Shown here in pieces: positions 31,311-40,467 of a DNA stretch of 60,222 nucleotides (position 1 is its first letter; each line of letters starts with the position of its first letter). The notes under the pieces are model-generated. The model was not told the origin of the DNA. It made no database searches and saw only the letters and a program-made list of their open reading frames with translations. The stretch comes from Nemertoderma westbladi (lineage: Eukaryota > Xenacoelomorpha > Nemertodermatida > Nemertodermatidae): contig JAUCBJ010007917.1 in the NCBI GenBank assembly GCA_032718475.1, positions 1 through 60,222 on the forward strand, read 5' to 3'. The position numbers were made by a program, and so were the translations under genes.

Positions 31311-34300
31311 TGGTTTGTGGTCCAATTTTCTCAAAGCTCTGGTTATTTCGTTCCGTGCACCCACAAAGTTTGTCCCTTGGTCGCAGTATATGGATTTGAC
31401 CAATCCACGTCTAGCGATAAATCGCCGTAAGGCTAGGATAAAGGCATTGGTGGTCAAGTCTGTTACTCGCTCTATATGGACAGCTCTGCTGGCCATGCAA
31501 GTGAAGATCAATCCCCAACGTTTTACCTGTACCCTTCCGCGTTTCGCGATTATGGGTCCAAAACAGTCTATCCCTGTCTCAATGAAAGGGGGTCTAAACG
31601 CCTGTAATCTAGCTAGCGGTAGTTCACTCATTTCTTGGTGTCCTATCCTCGCGTGCACCTTCTTACAAATAATACAGTTCTGTGTTACCGAACTTAGTGC
31701 CTTACTAGGTCTAATCAGTACAAACCTCGAGCGTAAGTGTGATAGACAGTGGTGTCTACCTACGTGTTTGAGTTGTACATGTGCGTCCAGTATCATAGCG
31801 CGCTGTAACTCATGGTGTTGCGGTATGATGATAGGATACCTAAAGTCAAGTGCAAAGTCGATGTTTTGGAGTCTGGACTTGTGACAAAGTAAGCCCCAGT
31901 AAATAATCGGACTCCAACTCAAAATCGGTGAAGACTTAATCTGTTTACCTTGTTTGATCGCTGTGAACTCTCGTGCGAAATATCGCAATTGATAATGTCT
32001 AATGATATCAACTTCACAGTGGTCGATTTCCTTTAAGGTAAGTCTTCTAGGAAAGTCGCGTTTGCCTCTGGCATATTGTCTCAATCGTTTGAGCCATGCT
32101 AACTTGCGGCACGCGTCAGTCCATGATCTAGTTAGGTTCACTATCCTGTCAACGTAAGTGTTGGTGACGTCATCGGGTAAGGTGTAGTCGTAGTGTGGAT
32201 ACTTGTCTGGACTTGGTAGGCCAACGGGCCTTCCGGTAGGTTTGTCTGAGTCCCCAAGTACGTCAATCTCTACGGTCTTACCTTTGCCGTCCGCACCTAA
32301 TGTGTCGACTGGCAGTAATGATTTCAACTCTATAGTGTCAGTGTGTTCCTGTGAGCCTGTAAGCTTCCTAACCTTAGTCACACGTTTACCTGTAGGTAAG
32401 TCAAGTACCTTCTTCGAGCGGAGTGTAATCCCTGTGGCCACACCTTTGTCGTCCAAAGAAGTCAAATTCGGTAAGTCTCTAAAAGTCCGCTCCAATGGGT
32501 CTTCGAATGGAATGTCTAGTAGACAGTCTGGTGAAGCATCTGGTGAACAGTCTGGTGAGACGTCTGGTGAGACATAGCGCGGAACATCCGGCGAAATGTC
32601 CTGTCGTCGGTCCCAAAGTCTGTCTAGCGTAACTTCTGTCAGAAAGTCTGGTTCAAAGTCTGGTGAACAGTCTGTCGAGATGTCTGGTGGAAAGTCTGGT
32701 GAGACGTCCGGTAGACATTCTGTCGAGAGTTCCATCAAACAATCTGGCAAACAATCCGGAGAACAATCTGGTGTCGCTTCTGGTGAATAATCTGGCGAGT
32801 AATCTGGTGAACAATCCGGCGAAACGTCTGGTGAAATCTCCCGCGGAACATCCGGCGAAGGATTCGTACAAGCGTCTGGTCGAGTGTCTGGCGAGACGTC
32901 TGGCGTAATGTCAGGTCTGGCGTCCAGGTCATCAGATTTCGTCCGTCCTTTTTTCCTCTTGACCTTGGCGTTGGCTTTCGCTTTAGACTTGACAACCTTG
33001 TCGAGTTTTATCTTGGCACCCTCTGGTATGGTGTTGGTTGTCGCGTCGAATAACGGTGGCCATTCGTCTGATGGTCGCTGTAGGAAATCGGGTCCTCTAA
33101 ACCAAAAGGATTTATTGTCCGGTTTACAAAAGTCAAGTGGTTGCATCCCCCGTGACGCGATGTCAGCTGGGTTCAGCTTCCCTGGACAGTGACGCCAATC
33201 TTGTTTGAGCGACCGGTCTAATATTTCAGCCTGTCTGTTGGCTACGAAAGTCTTGAACTCAAATGCTTCGTTGTTTATGTACCAAAGTACCAACGTCGCA
33301 TCCGTCCAATATGTGACCTTCAAGTTAGCCTCCAGCTCGCATTTAAATAGACTGACAATATCGGTGGATATCGTCCCGGCTTGCAGCTCCCCACGAGGTA
33401 CAGTCATATACTTCAATGGCATTGTTCTAGCCCTTGAAGTAACGAGAGATACATCGTAGCTGTCCGATGTCACTTGTCGTCTAAGGTACAAAGTAACCCC
33501 CAATCCATCCTTGCTAGCGTCACTAAAGCTGTGAAGCTCTAAATCGGCAGGAAAGGTGGTTTGCAAAGGAAAGTATACCCTTGGTATGGTATAGTCTTGT
33601 AGGAACGTCAGTTGGGCTTCCCAGTCCCTCCATCGCTCAGCTAACTTTTCTGGGATGGGATCGTCCCATTCCAGTCCGGCTTGCCAAATGCTGCGGAGTA
33701 TGATCCTAGCATGTAGGATCACTGGACTAATGAAACACAATGGGTCATACAATCGACTCATGGTCGATAAGCAAGTCCTCTTAGTGAGAGGTCTAGTCTG
33801 GTCGTTGGACCTTACACGTACCCTAAAATTGTCGGTGTTAGGGTCCCAACTAAGTCCTAATACTTTGGTCGTCGGCAGAGGTTCTAGGTCTAAGTCCAAG
33901 TCACCTCCACTGCGATCCATCGGGTCAAATGAGTTCACCAGTTCGGGTTCGTTGGAAGCGAACTTCGTCAGGTGAAATCCGCCCTCAGCGAGACAATCCT
34001 GGAGTTGGTGTGCTACGGTTGTAGCGCGCTCCAAGGTGTCACAACTCTTGAGGCCGTCATCCACGTAGAAGTCTCGTTCCACGGTCCGAACTACTTCTGG
34101 GTCAAATTGGTCTCGTCTGTCCAATGCTGTCTGCTTTAATGCGTACATGGTGCAGTTGGGGCTGTCCCTGGCTCCAAATACTCTTACCTGCATTTGGTAA
34201 GTTTCTGGCGGAAGTTGTAAGTTTCCGTCCAGATACCAAAGAAACCTCAAACTGTCCCTGTCCCGCTCCAAAGCCTTAACCTGGTGAAACATGGCCTCTA

Positions 34301-36344
34301 CGTCACAGGTGAAAGCCACTTTGCGTTGTCTAAAACGCATTAGGACTCCCATGAGGTAATTATTCATATTCGGCCCGTCCATCAGTTCTCTATTCATAAA
34401 CATCCCTTGGTAAAGCGCAGCGCAGTCGTTGACTACACGCACCTTGCCAGGTTTGTCCGGGTGTCGAACAAAATGATGTGGCAGGTAATATGTCTGGTCT
34501 GTGGTTACCTCGGGATTTAACATCCTAATGGCATATCCCTTTTGGAGATACGTCTGAAGTTGTGCATTGTATTGCATATGGGCCATCTCGTCTCGCAACA
34601 ATCGCTGCCTTATTGATTTGAGTCGCCTCAAAGCAAGCGGGTAATTGTTAACGAGTTTAGGTTGTCCATCGCGCCACAACATACCAACCTCATAGTGGCC
34701 ATTCGTGGTCTGGCGAATGGTATCTCTCATAATATTTAATGACCGTTTTTCCTGTTCTGACATAGCGGTCTCGTAACTACCGGGTTCTGCTGAGTCCTGT
34801 TCCAACCATTGTATGGTCCGTTCAGTCAGCAGTCGGTCAAGCGCTGCTTGCACTGCGCCATGGTCCTCGTCCACGTCTTCGTCCGCTGCGGTGGCTAGTG
34901 TCAATGTGTCTGGTAGGCTCGCAAGCCTTCCGGTGTCACTAGTCGGCGTCGAATCGTCGTGCGGCGGTTTGACAACCTTTTGATCTGTCGGTAGGCTCGC
35001 AAGCCTTCCAAGATCAACGACCGGTGTCGAAGCCTGGTGGGTGGGGTCAATGACCTTCGGATTTTTCGGTAGGCTCGCAAGCCTTCCAAAATCCTCGTTC
35101 ATCGAGTCATCCACGGCAACAACCCTTAGGTCTTCAGTAGTCAATACAACCTGGTCTACTGCAAGTAGTTGTAAGTCAGAGGTCCGTATGGTCGTGTCCA
35201 GATCGGTTAAGTCAGTATCGGTGGCGTCTGCGTTAGTGACGCAAGTCTGTCGTAGTGCCGTCCGTACAATTGGACCACAGGAGTGTGAAGGAGAATTATC
35301 TATCATGTTAGTCAATAAACTACACGTACTCAAAACGTCGTCCTCCTGGTCACTTACCTCTAGTGAACGTATTGGTGCTCTAGTATACCAACCTATGGGA
35401 GTTCTACATGCGTAGGGGTTGCCCGCTGTAATAACAGATGGGCGTGTCTCCCATACCTGATGTAAGTTAAACTGGTCTGTCCCAATTAACATCGCAATAG
35501 AACGATAATTAACAGGACATTCTGGTATTCCAAGGTGTCGGAAATACTTACGATCTTCCGGTGATTGCTCTGGCACAGGGCCGAGCAAGTTACTAAAGTC
35601 CTTCGTAGCTGCAAAGGTCAAATTTCTTACCGGAAGTAATGAGCGCTCCTCCTTGCTGTGTTCCGCTTTGGAAAGAAGAGTGTCTAAAGTTAGTTTTACT
35701 CTCGTCACAGGAATCGCTCTCTTACCATGCATGCTGCTTACAGTATACTGAGCAGTCTTACCTTGACTCATGTCCGTAACTACGTCGGCTACTTGTTCGT
35801 CGACATAACTATGCGATGACGCAGAGTCTAAGATGGCGTATATACGCTTGCTCCCTCGGGTTCCGGTAATCTTTATAGGAATCACGCTAAACCCTTTCAA
35901 TTGGTTCTGTGTGAGGAGCGTTATCGAAGGCTGTTCCTCACCTGCATGCACGTAAAAAGTGTCGTCTTCCTCCTCGTCCTCGTCCGATGATCCTGATTGA
36001 TCCATACAGTCGGTATAAAAGGTACGGATCTCACGCGGCGCACGCTCCTTATAAAGCGCATCGCATCTAGCCGCTTTATCTGGATGCTCTCGTCGAAAGC
36101 GTCTGGTCGGAGTATGACTGGTTGTGTGAAGCAACGCGTCATGGTTACGTCCACACAAAGAACATGTATCGTCGCTCGGGCAATCCTTCCGGACGTGTCC
36201 TGGCTTCATACATCTCCAACAGGAATCTAGAGATCGGATTTGGAGTCTCCTCTCCTCGATCCCTAACTCTTTAAAAGCGCGACATCCACGTAGTTTATGT
36301 CCGTTTCTGCGTTTCTGCCGTTCTGCTCGCAGTATGAGCATCAC
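31194..36344 (-). CDS. Family-A Pol polyprotein: zinc knuckles, protease, RT, RNase H, integrase
   Basis: The frame is 1716 codons. Nucleocapsid-type modules come first (CWRCMKPGHVRKDC at residues 42-55, then CSLC...H). An aspartic protease follows (ILDSASSHSY, Asp 173). A spacer (about 440-530) carries three GRLASLP units. The BEL/Pao reverse transcriptase (about 560-860) has FTCDVEAMFHQ and the catalytic FYVDDGL. RNase H (about 930-1070) has FSDASKDGLG, YWTDATLVLWYI and NPADIASRG. An unusual PDxS repeat (about 1140-1280) precedes integrase (from about 1450), with a CIICKK zinc module, GIDCFGP and CDQGTNF. The first codon in the frame is GTG; the first ATG is at 36341 and overlaps the gag TGA as TGATG. 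The final 36 codons are out of frame. It processes, copies and inserts the element. Confidence 0.93.
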   Translation of the reverse strand: MMLILRAERQKRRNGHKLRGCRAFKELGIEERRLQIRSLDSCWRCMKPGHVRKDCPSDDTCSLCGRNHDALLHTTSHTPTRRFRREHPDKAARCDALYKERAPREIRTFYTDCMDQSGSSDEDEEEDDTFYVHAGEEQPSITLLTQNQLKGFSVIPIKITGTRGSKRIYAILDSASSHSYVDEQVADVVTDMSQGKTAQYTVSSMHGKRAIPVTRVKLTLDTLLSKAEHSKEERSLLPVRNLTFAATKDFSNLLGPVPEQSPEDRKYFRHLGIPECPVNYRSIAMLIGTDQFNLHQVWETRPSVITAGNPYACRTPIGWYTRAPIRSLEVSDQEDDVLSTCSLLTNMIDNSPSHSCGPIVRTALRQTCVTNADATDTDLTDLDTTIRTSDLQLLAVDQVVLTTEDLRVVAVDDSMNEDFGRLASLPKNPKVIDPTHQASTPVVDLGRLASLPTDQKVVKPPHDDSTPTSDTGRLASLPDTLTLATAADEDVDEDHGAVQAALDRLLTERTIQWLEQDSAEPGSYETAMSEQEKRSLNIMRDTIRQTTNGHYEVGMLWRDGQPKLVNNYPLALRRLKSIRQRLLRDEMAHMQYNAQLQTYLQKGYAIRMLNPEVTTDQTYYLPHHFVRHPDKPGKVRVVNDCAALYQGMFMNRELMDGPNMNNYLMGVLMRFRQRKVAFTCDVEAMFHQVKALERDRDSLRFLWYLDGNLQLPPETYQMQVRVFGARDSPNCTMYALKQTALDRRDQFDPEVVRTVERDFYVDDGLKSCDTLERATTVAHQLQDCLAEGGFHLTKFASNEPELVNSFDPMDRSGGDLDLDLEPLPTTKVLGLSWDPNTDNFRVRVRSNDQTRPLTKRTCLSTMSRLYDPLCFISPVILHARIILRSIWQAGLEWDDPIPEKLAERWRDWEAQLTFLQDYTIPRVYFPLQTTFPADLELHSFSDASKDGLGVTLYLRRQVTSDSYDVSLVTSRARTMPLKYMTVPRGELQAGTISTDIVSLFKCELEANLKVTYWTDATLVLWYINNEAFEFKTFVANRQAEILDRSLKQDWRHCPGKLNPADIASRGMQPLDFCKPDNKSFWFRGPDFLQRPSDEWPPLFDATTNTIPEGAKIKLDKVVKSKAKANAKVKRKKGRTKSDDLDARPDITPDVSPDTRPDACTNPSPDVPREISPDVSPDCSPDYSPDYSPEATPDCSPDCLPDCLMELSTECLPDVSPDFPPDISTDCSPDFEPDFLTEVTLDRLWDRRQDISPDVPRYVSPDVSPDCSPDASPDCLLDIPFEDPLERTFRDLPNLTSLDDKGVATGITLRSKKVLDLPTGKRVTKVRKLTGSQEHTDTIELKSLLPVDTLGADGKGKTVEIDVLGDSDKPTGRPVGLPSPDKYPHYDYTLPDDVTNTYVDRIVNLTRSWTDACRKLAWLKRLRQYARGKRDFPRRLTLKEIDHCEVDIIRHYQLRYFAREFTAIKQGKQIKSSPILSWSPIIYWGLLCHKSRLQNIDFALDFRYPIIIPQHHELQRAMILDAHVQLKHVGRHHCLSHLRSRFVLIRPSKALSSVTQNCIICKKVHARIGHQEMSELPLARLQAFRPPFIETGIDCFGPIIAKRGRVQVKRWGLIFTCMASRAVHIERVTDLTTNAFILALRRFIARRGLVKSIYCDQGTNFVGARNEITRALRKLDHKPDFRGTTSSPYCLVFQYSRQSVERRRLGKADWLNKDSYG
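32215..32234. repeat. Variant 20-bp palindrome with compensated stem
   Basis: GGTAGGCCAACGGGCCTTCC keeps the outer seven and six bases of the family palindrome, and the changed inner T-A pair is now C-G. On the coding strand it reads GRPVGLP in place of GRLASLP. Confidence 0.6.
32500..32925 (-). repeat. 12-bp tandem repeat encoding PD(C/V/Y)S in Pol
   Basis: On the plus strand, TCTGGTGAACAG-like 12-mers are repeated about thirty times with substitutions. On the coding strand they give Pro-Asp-X-Ser tetrapeptides. The repeat lies between RNase H and integrase and is in frame throughout. Confidence 0.92.
34912..34931. repeat. 20-bp palindrome, in pol (GRLASLP frame)
   Basis: GGTAGGCTCGCAAGCCTTCC. 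First of three at 78-bp spacing. Confidence 0.97.
34990..35009. repeat. 20-bp palindrome, in pol (GRLASLP frame)
   Basis: Same 20-mer. Second of the 78-bp tandem set; the spacers encode related VxxPxxxxSTP sequences. Confidence 0.97.
35068..35087. repeat. 20-bp palindrome, in pol (GRLASLP frame)
   Basis: Same 20-mer. Third of the 78-bp tandem set. Confidence 0.97.
36302..36317 (-). repeat. 8-bp tandem duplication in the first zinc knuckle at the gag/pol border
   Basis: CGTTTCTG occurs twice in a row on the plus strand. Just upstream, the gag frame shows the first half of a CCHC knuckle (CSYC) after the TGA. Just downstream, the pol frame shows the second half (GHKLRGC). A net +8 duplication accounts for the change of frame. 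Confidence 0.8.
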
Positions 36345-39300
36345 ACAAAGTCCGCCGGCAACTGTTGTCGTGGCTGCGTGGTGCCGATAGGCGTCAGAAC
36401 TTTAGAAGTCTCAGTAGGGGTGGCGTAAGTAACGGCTTTCGCGTTCGTCGGAAGTGGTTTTGTCCGAGTCGGCGCAGAAACAGCTATCCCTTCCGCCGCG
36501 ATATGGTGATCGGTATAGTTCGATCGAGTCTCTATCACGGCCTCCCGTGAAATAAGTTGATAGACATCGGTGAGTTTTAATAACCCTCCGGCCTCTTCAC
36601 GCTGGTACTCGATGTGTCGCCATTCTCGTCGTAGTCGATGGTGAAGTCGACCGATTATTCGAATGAGAACCGTCGCTGCGTTAGCGTACTCGAGTTGTCC
36701 AATGGACCGTAAAGTCCCTATAGCGTTCTTTATTTCGTCCGCGAGTCGTAAAAGGTCGATCGGTCTCGAAATGTTGCCTCCTCTGCAGAGGTCTTCAATA
36801 ATGGATTTAGCCATGGCGACGTTACCGCCGTAAATCGAATACAAACGGTCGTACGCCAATTCAAAGGCATCTGGAACACCGATAAAGGTTTCCGCTAATC
36901 GTTTCGGCTCACCAGACAGAACTTGGAGCAAGTAATTAAACTTCTCCGTCGAGGTGAAAGCACACTTAGAGATCTGGGACTCTACGTAGTCTACCAGTGT
37001 GCGCCAGTGTTTCGCGTTGCCAGAGAACTTCGGCGGTTGCTGTGCCGGTAATCCGTGTCTAGCCGCGAATTTCGCAATCTCGCTAACCAAATCCAACTGT
37101 CCGCGTCCCTGTTCGGTGGCGTCGTCCAGTCGTTCCCTTCCGCGCGTTGTTTGTCGGTAGGAATTATTAATGGGATCTTCTTCTCGATGTGTCGGAGTCC
37201 GTCTAGTCTCCTGTTCTCTCCTCGGTGGTCGATGTTGTCTAGGTTGTTCCAACTCCACGCTGGTTCGTGATCGATCCGACGGTTGCGCTTCGAGTCGCTC
37301 TTCTATCTGAGCTAGTCGGTCCGCTACAGGTCGCATTATTTCGGCGAGTCTGTTGGTGCTGATCGCTTCCGCTGGTTGCAACGTGGTTTTCTGTTGGGGT
37401 GTTTCTCGAGGTGGATCGTCGATGTAGGGATTCGTCGACCTCTCCTCTCGTTTGTAATCTTCCGCCGCTCCAGTACGGAATATTTCCCGTTCCGTCGACT
37501 CCGAGTCGCTAGATGAGTCGCTGTTGTCCGGATAAGGTGGCTGGCGGGTTCGTGTCCGGCGTATTATTCTAGATTTCGTCCGTTGCGGTCCGGAATCTAT
37601 GGCTCTCCGTTGTTCGGTAGGCTCGCAAGCCTTCCACGAAGTCGTAGGTCTCGCTATATGTTGTCCGATCCCATGGGTACTACCCACATCCATCCTCCTC
37701 CGTAGTTCGGTAGGCTCGCAAGCCTTCCACGAAGTCGTAGGTTGCGTCGAACATTGTGTCAACGGTCGAGTGAAATAGTCGGGTTTCGTAGTCGGTCTGT
37801 AAATAACTGGATTTGCACAGCACGTCACAGGTTTAACTTGTAATGGTTTACTCACCTGTTTAATGGTCATAAACGCAGGTTCCTCTCTTCCTACAAGTAG
37901 ACTACGACTTACTGTAGGTGGACTAGTTGCGTTACCTGCTAAAATCGGCGATGAAGTCGCCCTAGGTTGCGGTATTTCTGTCACAACAAACCTGTTGCCT
38001 TGCGTCGAATGCACAGGCGTTATTTCCTTAGGTTTCGTAACGAAGACCGGTTTTATCGGAGTCGTGGGTTTGAGCATAGGAATAACTTGGGGAAAACGTT
38101 TACAGTAATCCTCGACGAACTCCTCTCCTCGATCTATCGCTCCCACACTTCCTTCCTCGATCCGCTTCTGTATTCCGCGATATCGAGCTTCCATACGATC
38201 CAGGGCAGACAAGTCGTGTCCAGTTCGCGATCTTATAGATCTATCTCTCGCGTCGAGTTCGAGGTCCGCTTGCGCGTTTGCTGTCTCGCGCGATCTACGA
38301 TTCAATTCGAACTGTAGTTGCATTTCCCTTTCGCGTCGATTCGCTACTTGTTGTTGTGCCGCTAACTCCGCTTCCTGTATAGCTAAGCGTGCGTTTATTT
38401 GTCGTGCCTCCAACTTAGCGCGAGCGTCGGACGCTGCCTTCTTCCGTGCTAACTCAGCTGCGTTTACCGCCGCAACTCGTACTAGCTCGTCGGCTGCCGC
38501 CGCCGCGGCTGCTTCTTGCGCCAAGTTTTCCTCCAATCTGCGCATTTCCGAAGCTTCGAATTCGGCTTGCGCCTTGAGTTGCGCAATTCTTGCCTCGTCC
38601 TCTCTATGTTGTTTCTCTCCTTCGATGGCGATCTGTGCCATCTGGTGTTGCGCTTCTTCCTCGGCGACTTGTTGTCGGCGTGCAACCTCCTGTTGTTGTC
38701 GAGTAATTCCAGACGCTGTTCTACTAACGTCGCCAACGTCGCTCCGTACGCTAACGAACGATCTATCCAGTGGTGGATGTTGGTAGGCTCGCGAGCCTTC
38801 CGTAGTGAGAACTTCCGTCGTCCCTCGCGGTTCGACTTCCGGTTCGTCGATCGGTACGCCGCATCTACGAAGAAAATTGGTCAGCGTTTCCAACCTTCCG
38901 TCCAGGCAGTAGAGTTCTTCTTCCTCTTCGGGTTGTAACAACGCGTCCGAAACTGACTCACCTAGCAGTTGGTCAAACTGCTCCTGTTGAGCCAATCTTA
39001 TTACTGACTTAAACTGGATAATGCTTTCTCTCGCACTTACTAATTTATCTACTATCTTTACCTGAGTAAAGTTGTCGCCACGCAACTCTGCAAGTTCGTG
39101 TAAACCTTTAAGTTTATCTACGGAGGCATGTACCCTACTTTCTATCCTTACCTGTAAGGTGTAGAACTCGTATCTCGACATCGGGGCGGTTAACTCGCGT
39201 AAAACGCGAAAACCTTCTCCGAGGTTCCGAGTAATCTGGGCCATGTGTCCTCCTATACTTCTAATAACGTTCTCCTGGCTTCCAGTCGAACTTACCATGT

Positions 39301-39526
39301 CCGGTTCCCGTGATCTAGTCTGCGGGACGGTAAGGAAATCTTCGATTCTGCCGTCGCCACGCGTTGCGGCTTCCGGTATTTCCGTTCGGGGTACCGGCGA
39401 CGCAAGCGGTGTGACATCGGTGGAATCTCGGGTTCTCCTTCTCGGTTCGTCTACTGTCGATCTGTCCGGGTCGCACGAGTCATAGTCGGTAGGTGGGTAT
39501 CTCGTCGAATGGGGTGTGTCACTCAT
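36341..39526 (-). CDS. Family-A Gag (1061 aa)
   Basis: It begins at ATG 39526 (MSDTPHSTRYPPTDYD) and ends at the TGA at 36341-36343. In order it has an acidic/serine N-terminus, a helical segment with MSRYEFYTLQVR (about residues 110-190), and a very long Gln/Ala/Arg/Glu coiled coil (about 270-440). A Thr/Pro linker with two WKACEPTE units and a basic/acidic linker follow. The BEL/Pao capsid-type domain (about 810-1010) has LPAQQPPKFSGNAKHWRTLV and YLLQVLSGEPKRLAE. The nucleocapsid knuckles lie beyond the stop. Normal BEL/Pao Gag is about half this length; the excess is the coiled coil and linkers. It forms the particle and packages RNA. Palindromes are read as WKACEPT (37616 and 37709) and EGSRAYQ (38782). 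Confidence 0.9.
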   Translation of the reverse strand: MSDTPHSTRYPPTDYDSCDPDRSTVDEPRRRTRDSTDVTPLASPVPRTEIPEAATRGDGRIEDFLTVPQTRSREPDMVSSTGSQENVIRSIGGHMAQITRNLGEGFRVLRELTAPMSRYEFYTLQVRIESRVHASVDKLKGLHELAELRGDNFTQVKIVDKLVSARESIIQFKSVIRLAQQEQFDQLLGESVSDALLQPEEEEELYCLDGRLETLTNFLRRCGVPIDEPEVEPRGTTEVLTTEGSRAYQHPPLDRSFVSVRSDVGDVSRTASGITRQQQEVARRQQVAEEEAQHQMAQIAIEGEKQHREDEARIAQLKAQAEFEASEMRRLEENLAQEAAAAAAADELVRVAAVNAAELARKKAASDARAKLEARQINARLAIQEAELAAQQQVANRREREMQLQFELNRRSRETANAQADLELDARDRSIRSRTGHDLSALDRMEARYRGIQKRIEEGSVGAIDRGEEFVEDYCKRFPQVIPMLKPTTPIKPVFVTKPKEITPVHSTQGNRFVVTEIPQPRATSSPILAGNATSPPTVSRSLLVGREEPAFMTIKQVSKPLQVKPVTCCANPVIYRPTTKPDYFTRPLTQCSTQPTTSWKACEPTELRRRMDVGSTHGIGQHIARPTTSWKACEPTEQRRAIDSGPQRTKSRIIRRTRTRQPPYPDNSDSSSDSESTEREIFRTGAAEDYKREERSTNPYIDDPPRETPQQKTTLQPAEAISTNRLAEIMRPVADRLAQIEERLEAQPSDRSRTSVELEQPRQHRPPRREQETRRTPTHREEDPINNSYRQTTRGRERLDDATEQGRGQLDLVSEIAKFAARHGLPAQQPPKFSGNAKHWRTLVDYVESQISKCAFTSTEKFNYLLQVLSGEPKRLAETFIGVPDAFELAYDRLYSIYGGNVAMAKSIIEDLCRGGNISRPIDLLRLADEIKNAIGTLRSIGQLEYANAATVLIRIIGRLHHRLRREWRHIEYQREEAGGLLKLTDVYQLISREAVIETRSNYTDHHIAAEGIAVSAPTRTKPLPTNAKAVTYATPTETSKVLTPIGTTQPRQQLPADFV
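37616..37635. repeat. 20-bp palindrome, in gag (WKACEPT frame)
   Basis: Followed by ACGAAGTCGTAGGT, also present after the copy at 37709. The two belong to a 93-bp local duplication. Confidence 0.97.
37709..37728. repeat. 20-bp palindrome, in gag (WKACEPT frame)
   Basis: Second member of the 93-bp duplication. Confidence 0.97.
38782..38801. repeat. 20-bp palindrome, in gag (EGSRAYQ frame)
   Basis: CGCGAG variant in the third reading frame. Confidence 0.97.
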
Positions 39527-40467
39527 GTCTTATTATATACGTCAAGTACGGGTAATAAAATGTCAAAGTGTCTGAATGTTGAAGTGTCAAACTTACCTCG
39601 GTATATATAGTATATATATACCCTAACCGGTACAAATAAATCAACAAGTCAGAATGTCGAAATGTCAAAATGTCGAAATGTACAAATGTCAAACTTACCT
39701 TGATATATATATATATCATATATATACCCTAACCGGTACAAATAAACTAACAAGGTATAAAATAAGTAGTAATCTAGCCTACCGGCTAAATTTGTACGAA
39801 TAAATGAGATAACGATATACGTTAACAAAATATAGATCAACAAGTACGAATAATAGGCTAAACAGCAACGTCTAACGGGAAAATAAGTACCAACAACACT
39901 ACAAATAGACAGTGAAACCCACAAATTTTGAGTACTACTGTGCTTTCTTAAGTTTGAACGACGCGAGTCGTAAAACTTACGTTCCTTTGATCTTCCAGTC
40001 GTACAAATTCCCAAATACAAACCGGACGTGGGTCTTTCCGTTTTTCGGCGGCGCGGACGAATTTATTATCTCCCAAACTTTGCGAAAAGCGGTCTAATCC
40101 TCGAAGCGGTCCAGAAATGAGTCCTTGAGTCCTGAAAAGGTCGAAGGTGAGAGTTTTACTTCTACGCTTACGAAAAATCTTCCTAGGTACCGATACAAAT
40201 TGGTCTTTAAACCCTATGTACCTTTTCAAGTACCGAAAAGTAACACCGCACACACACGGCGTAAAACAAAGTGCTACAAACTAACTGTTAGCTAGTCAAA
40301 TATTAAATACGAAAGTACTAGCTACCCTAAAAGCCTACTGAAGCAGGGGACGTTCTAAATTACTAAATTCGCTAACCTTAAATTTTAAATATCTCCTACT
40401 TTCAATAGCTAGCAGATCTAAACAATACTATACACTAATTTCAGAATTTGTATAATATACTTCCTAC
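39527..40467 (-). promoter_or_regulatory. Leader between 5' LTR and gag, with repeated splice-donor consensus
   Basis: 940 bp without an ORF of note. On the minus strand AGGTAAGT occurs at 39598-39591 and again at 39700-39693, each within a direct repeat of about 105 bp that also carries TATATA and ACCCTAACCGGTACAAATAA. A perfect donor upstream of gag would suit a spliced RNA for ORF3. No canonical tRNA primer-binding site starting with TGG was seen beside the LTR. Confidence 0.55.

Noticed and set aside
32203-32995. ORFs opposite the PDxS repeat (SGEQSGETSGE, NLVNNLA and similar)
   Set aside because: They are shadows of the 12-bp repeat; the pol frame explains the region.
40440-40467. tRNA primer-binding site next to the family-A 5' LTR
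   Set aside because: The sequence after the LTR (GTAGGAAGTATATT) does not match a tRNA 3' end as far as I can tell; left unassigned.
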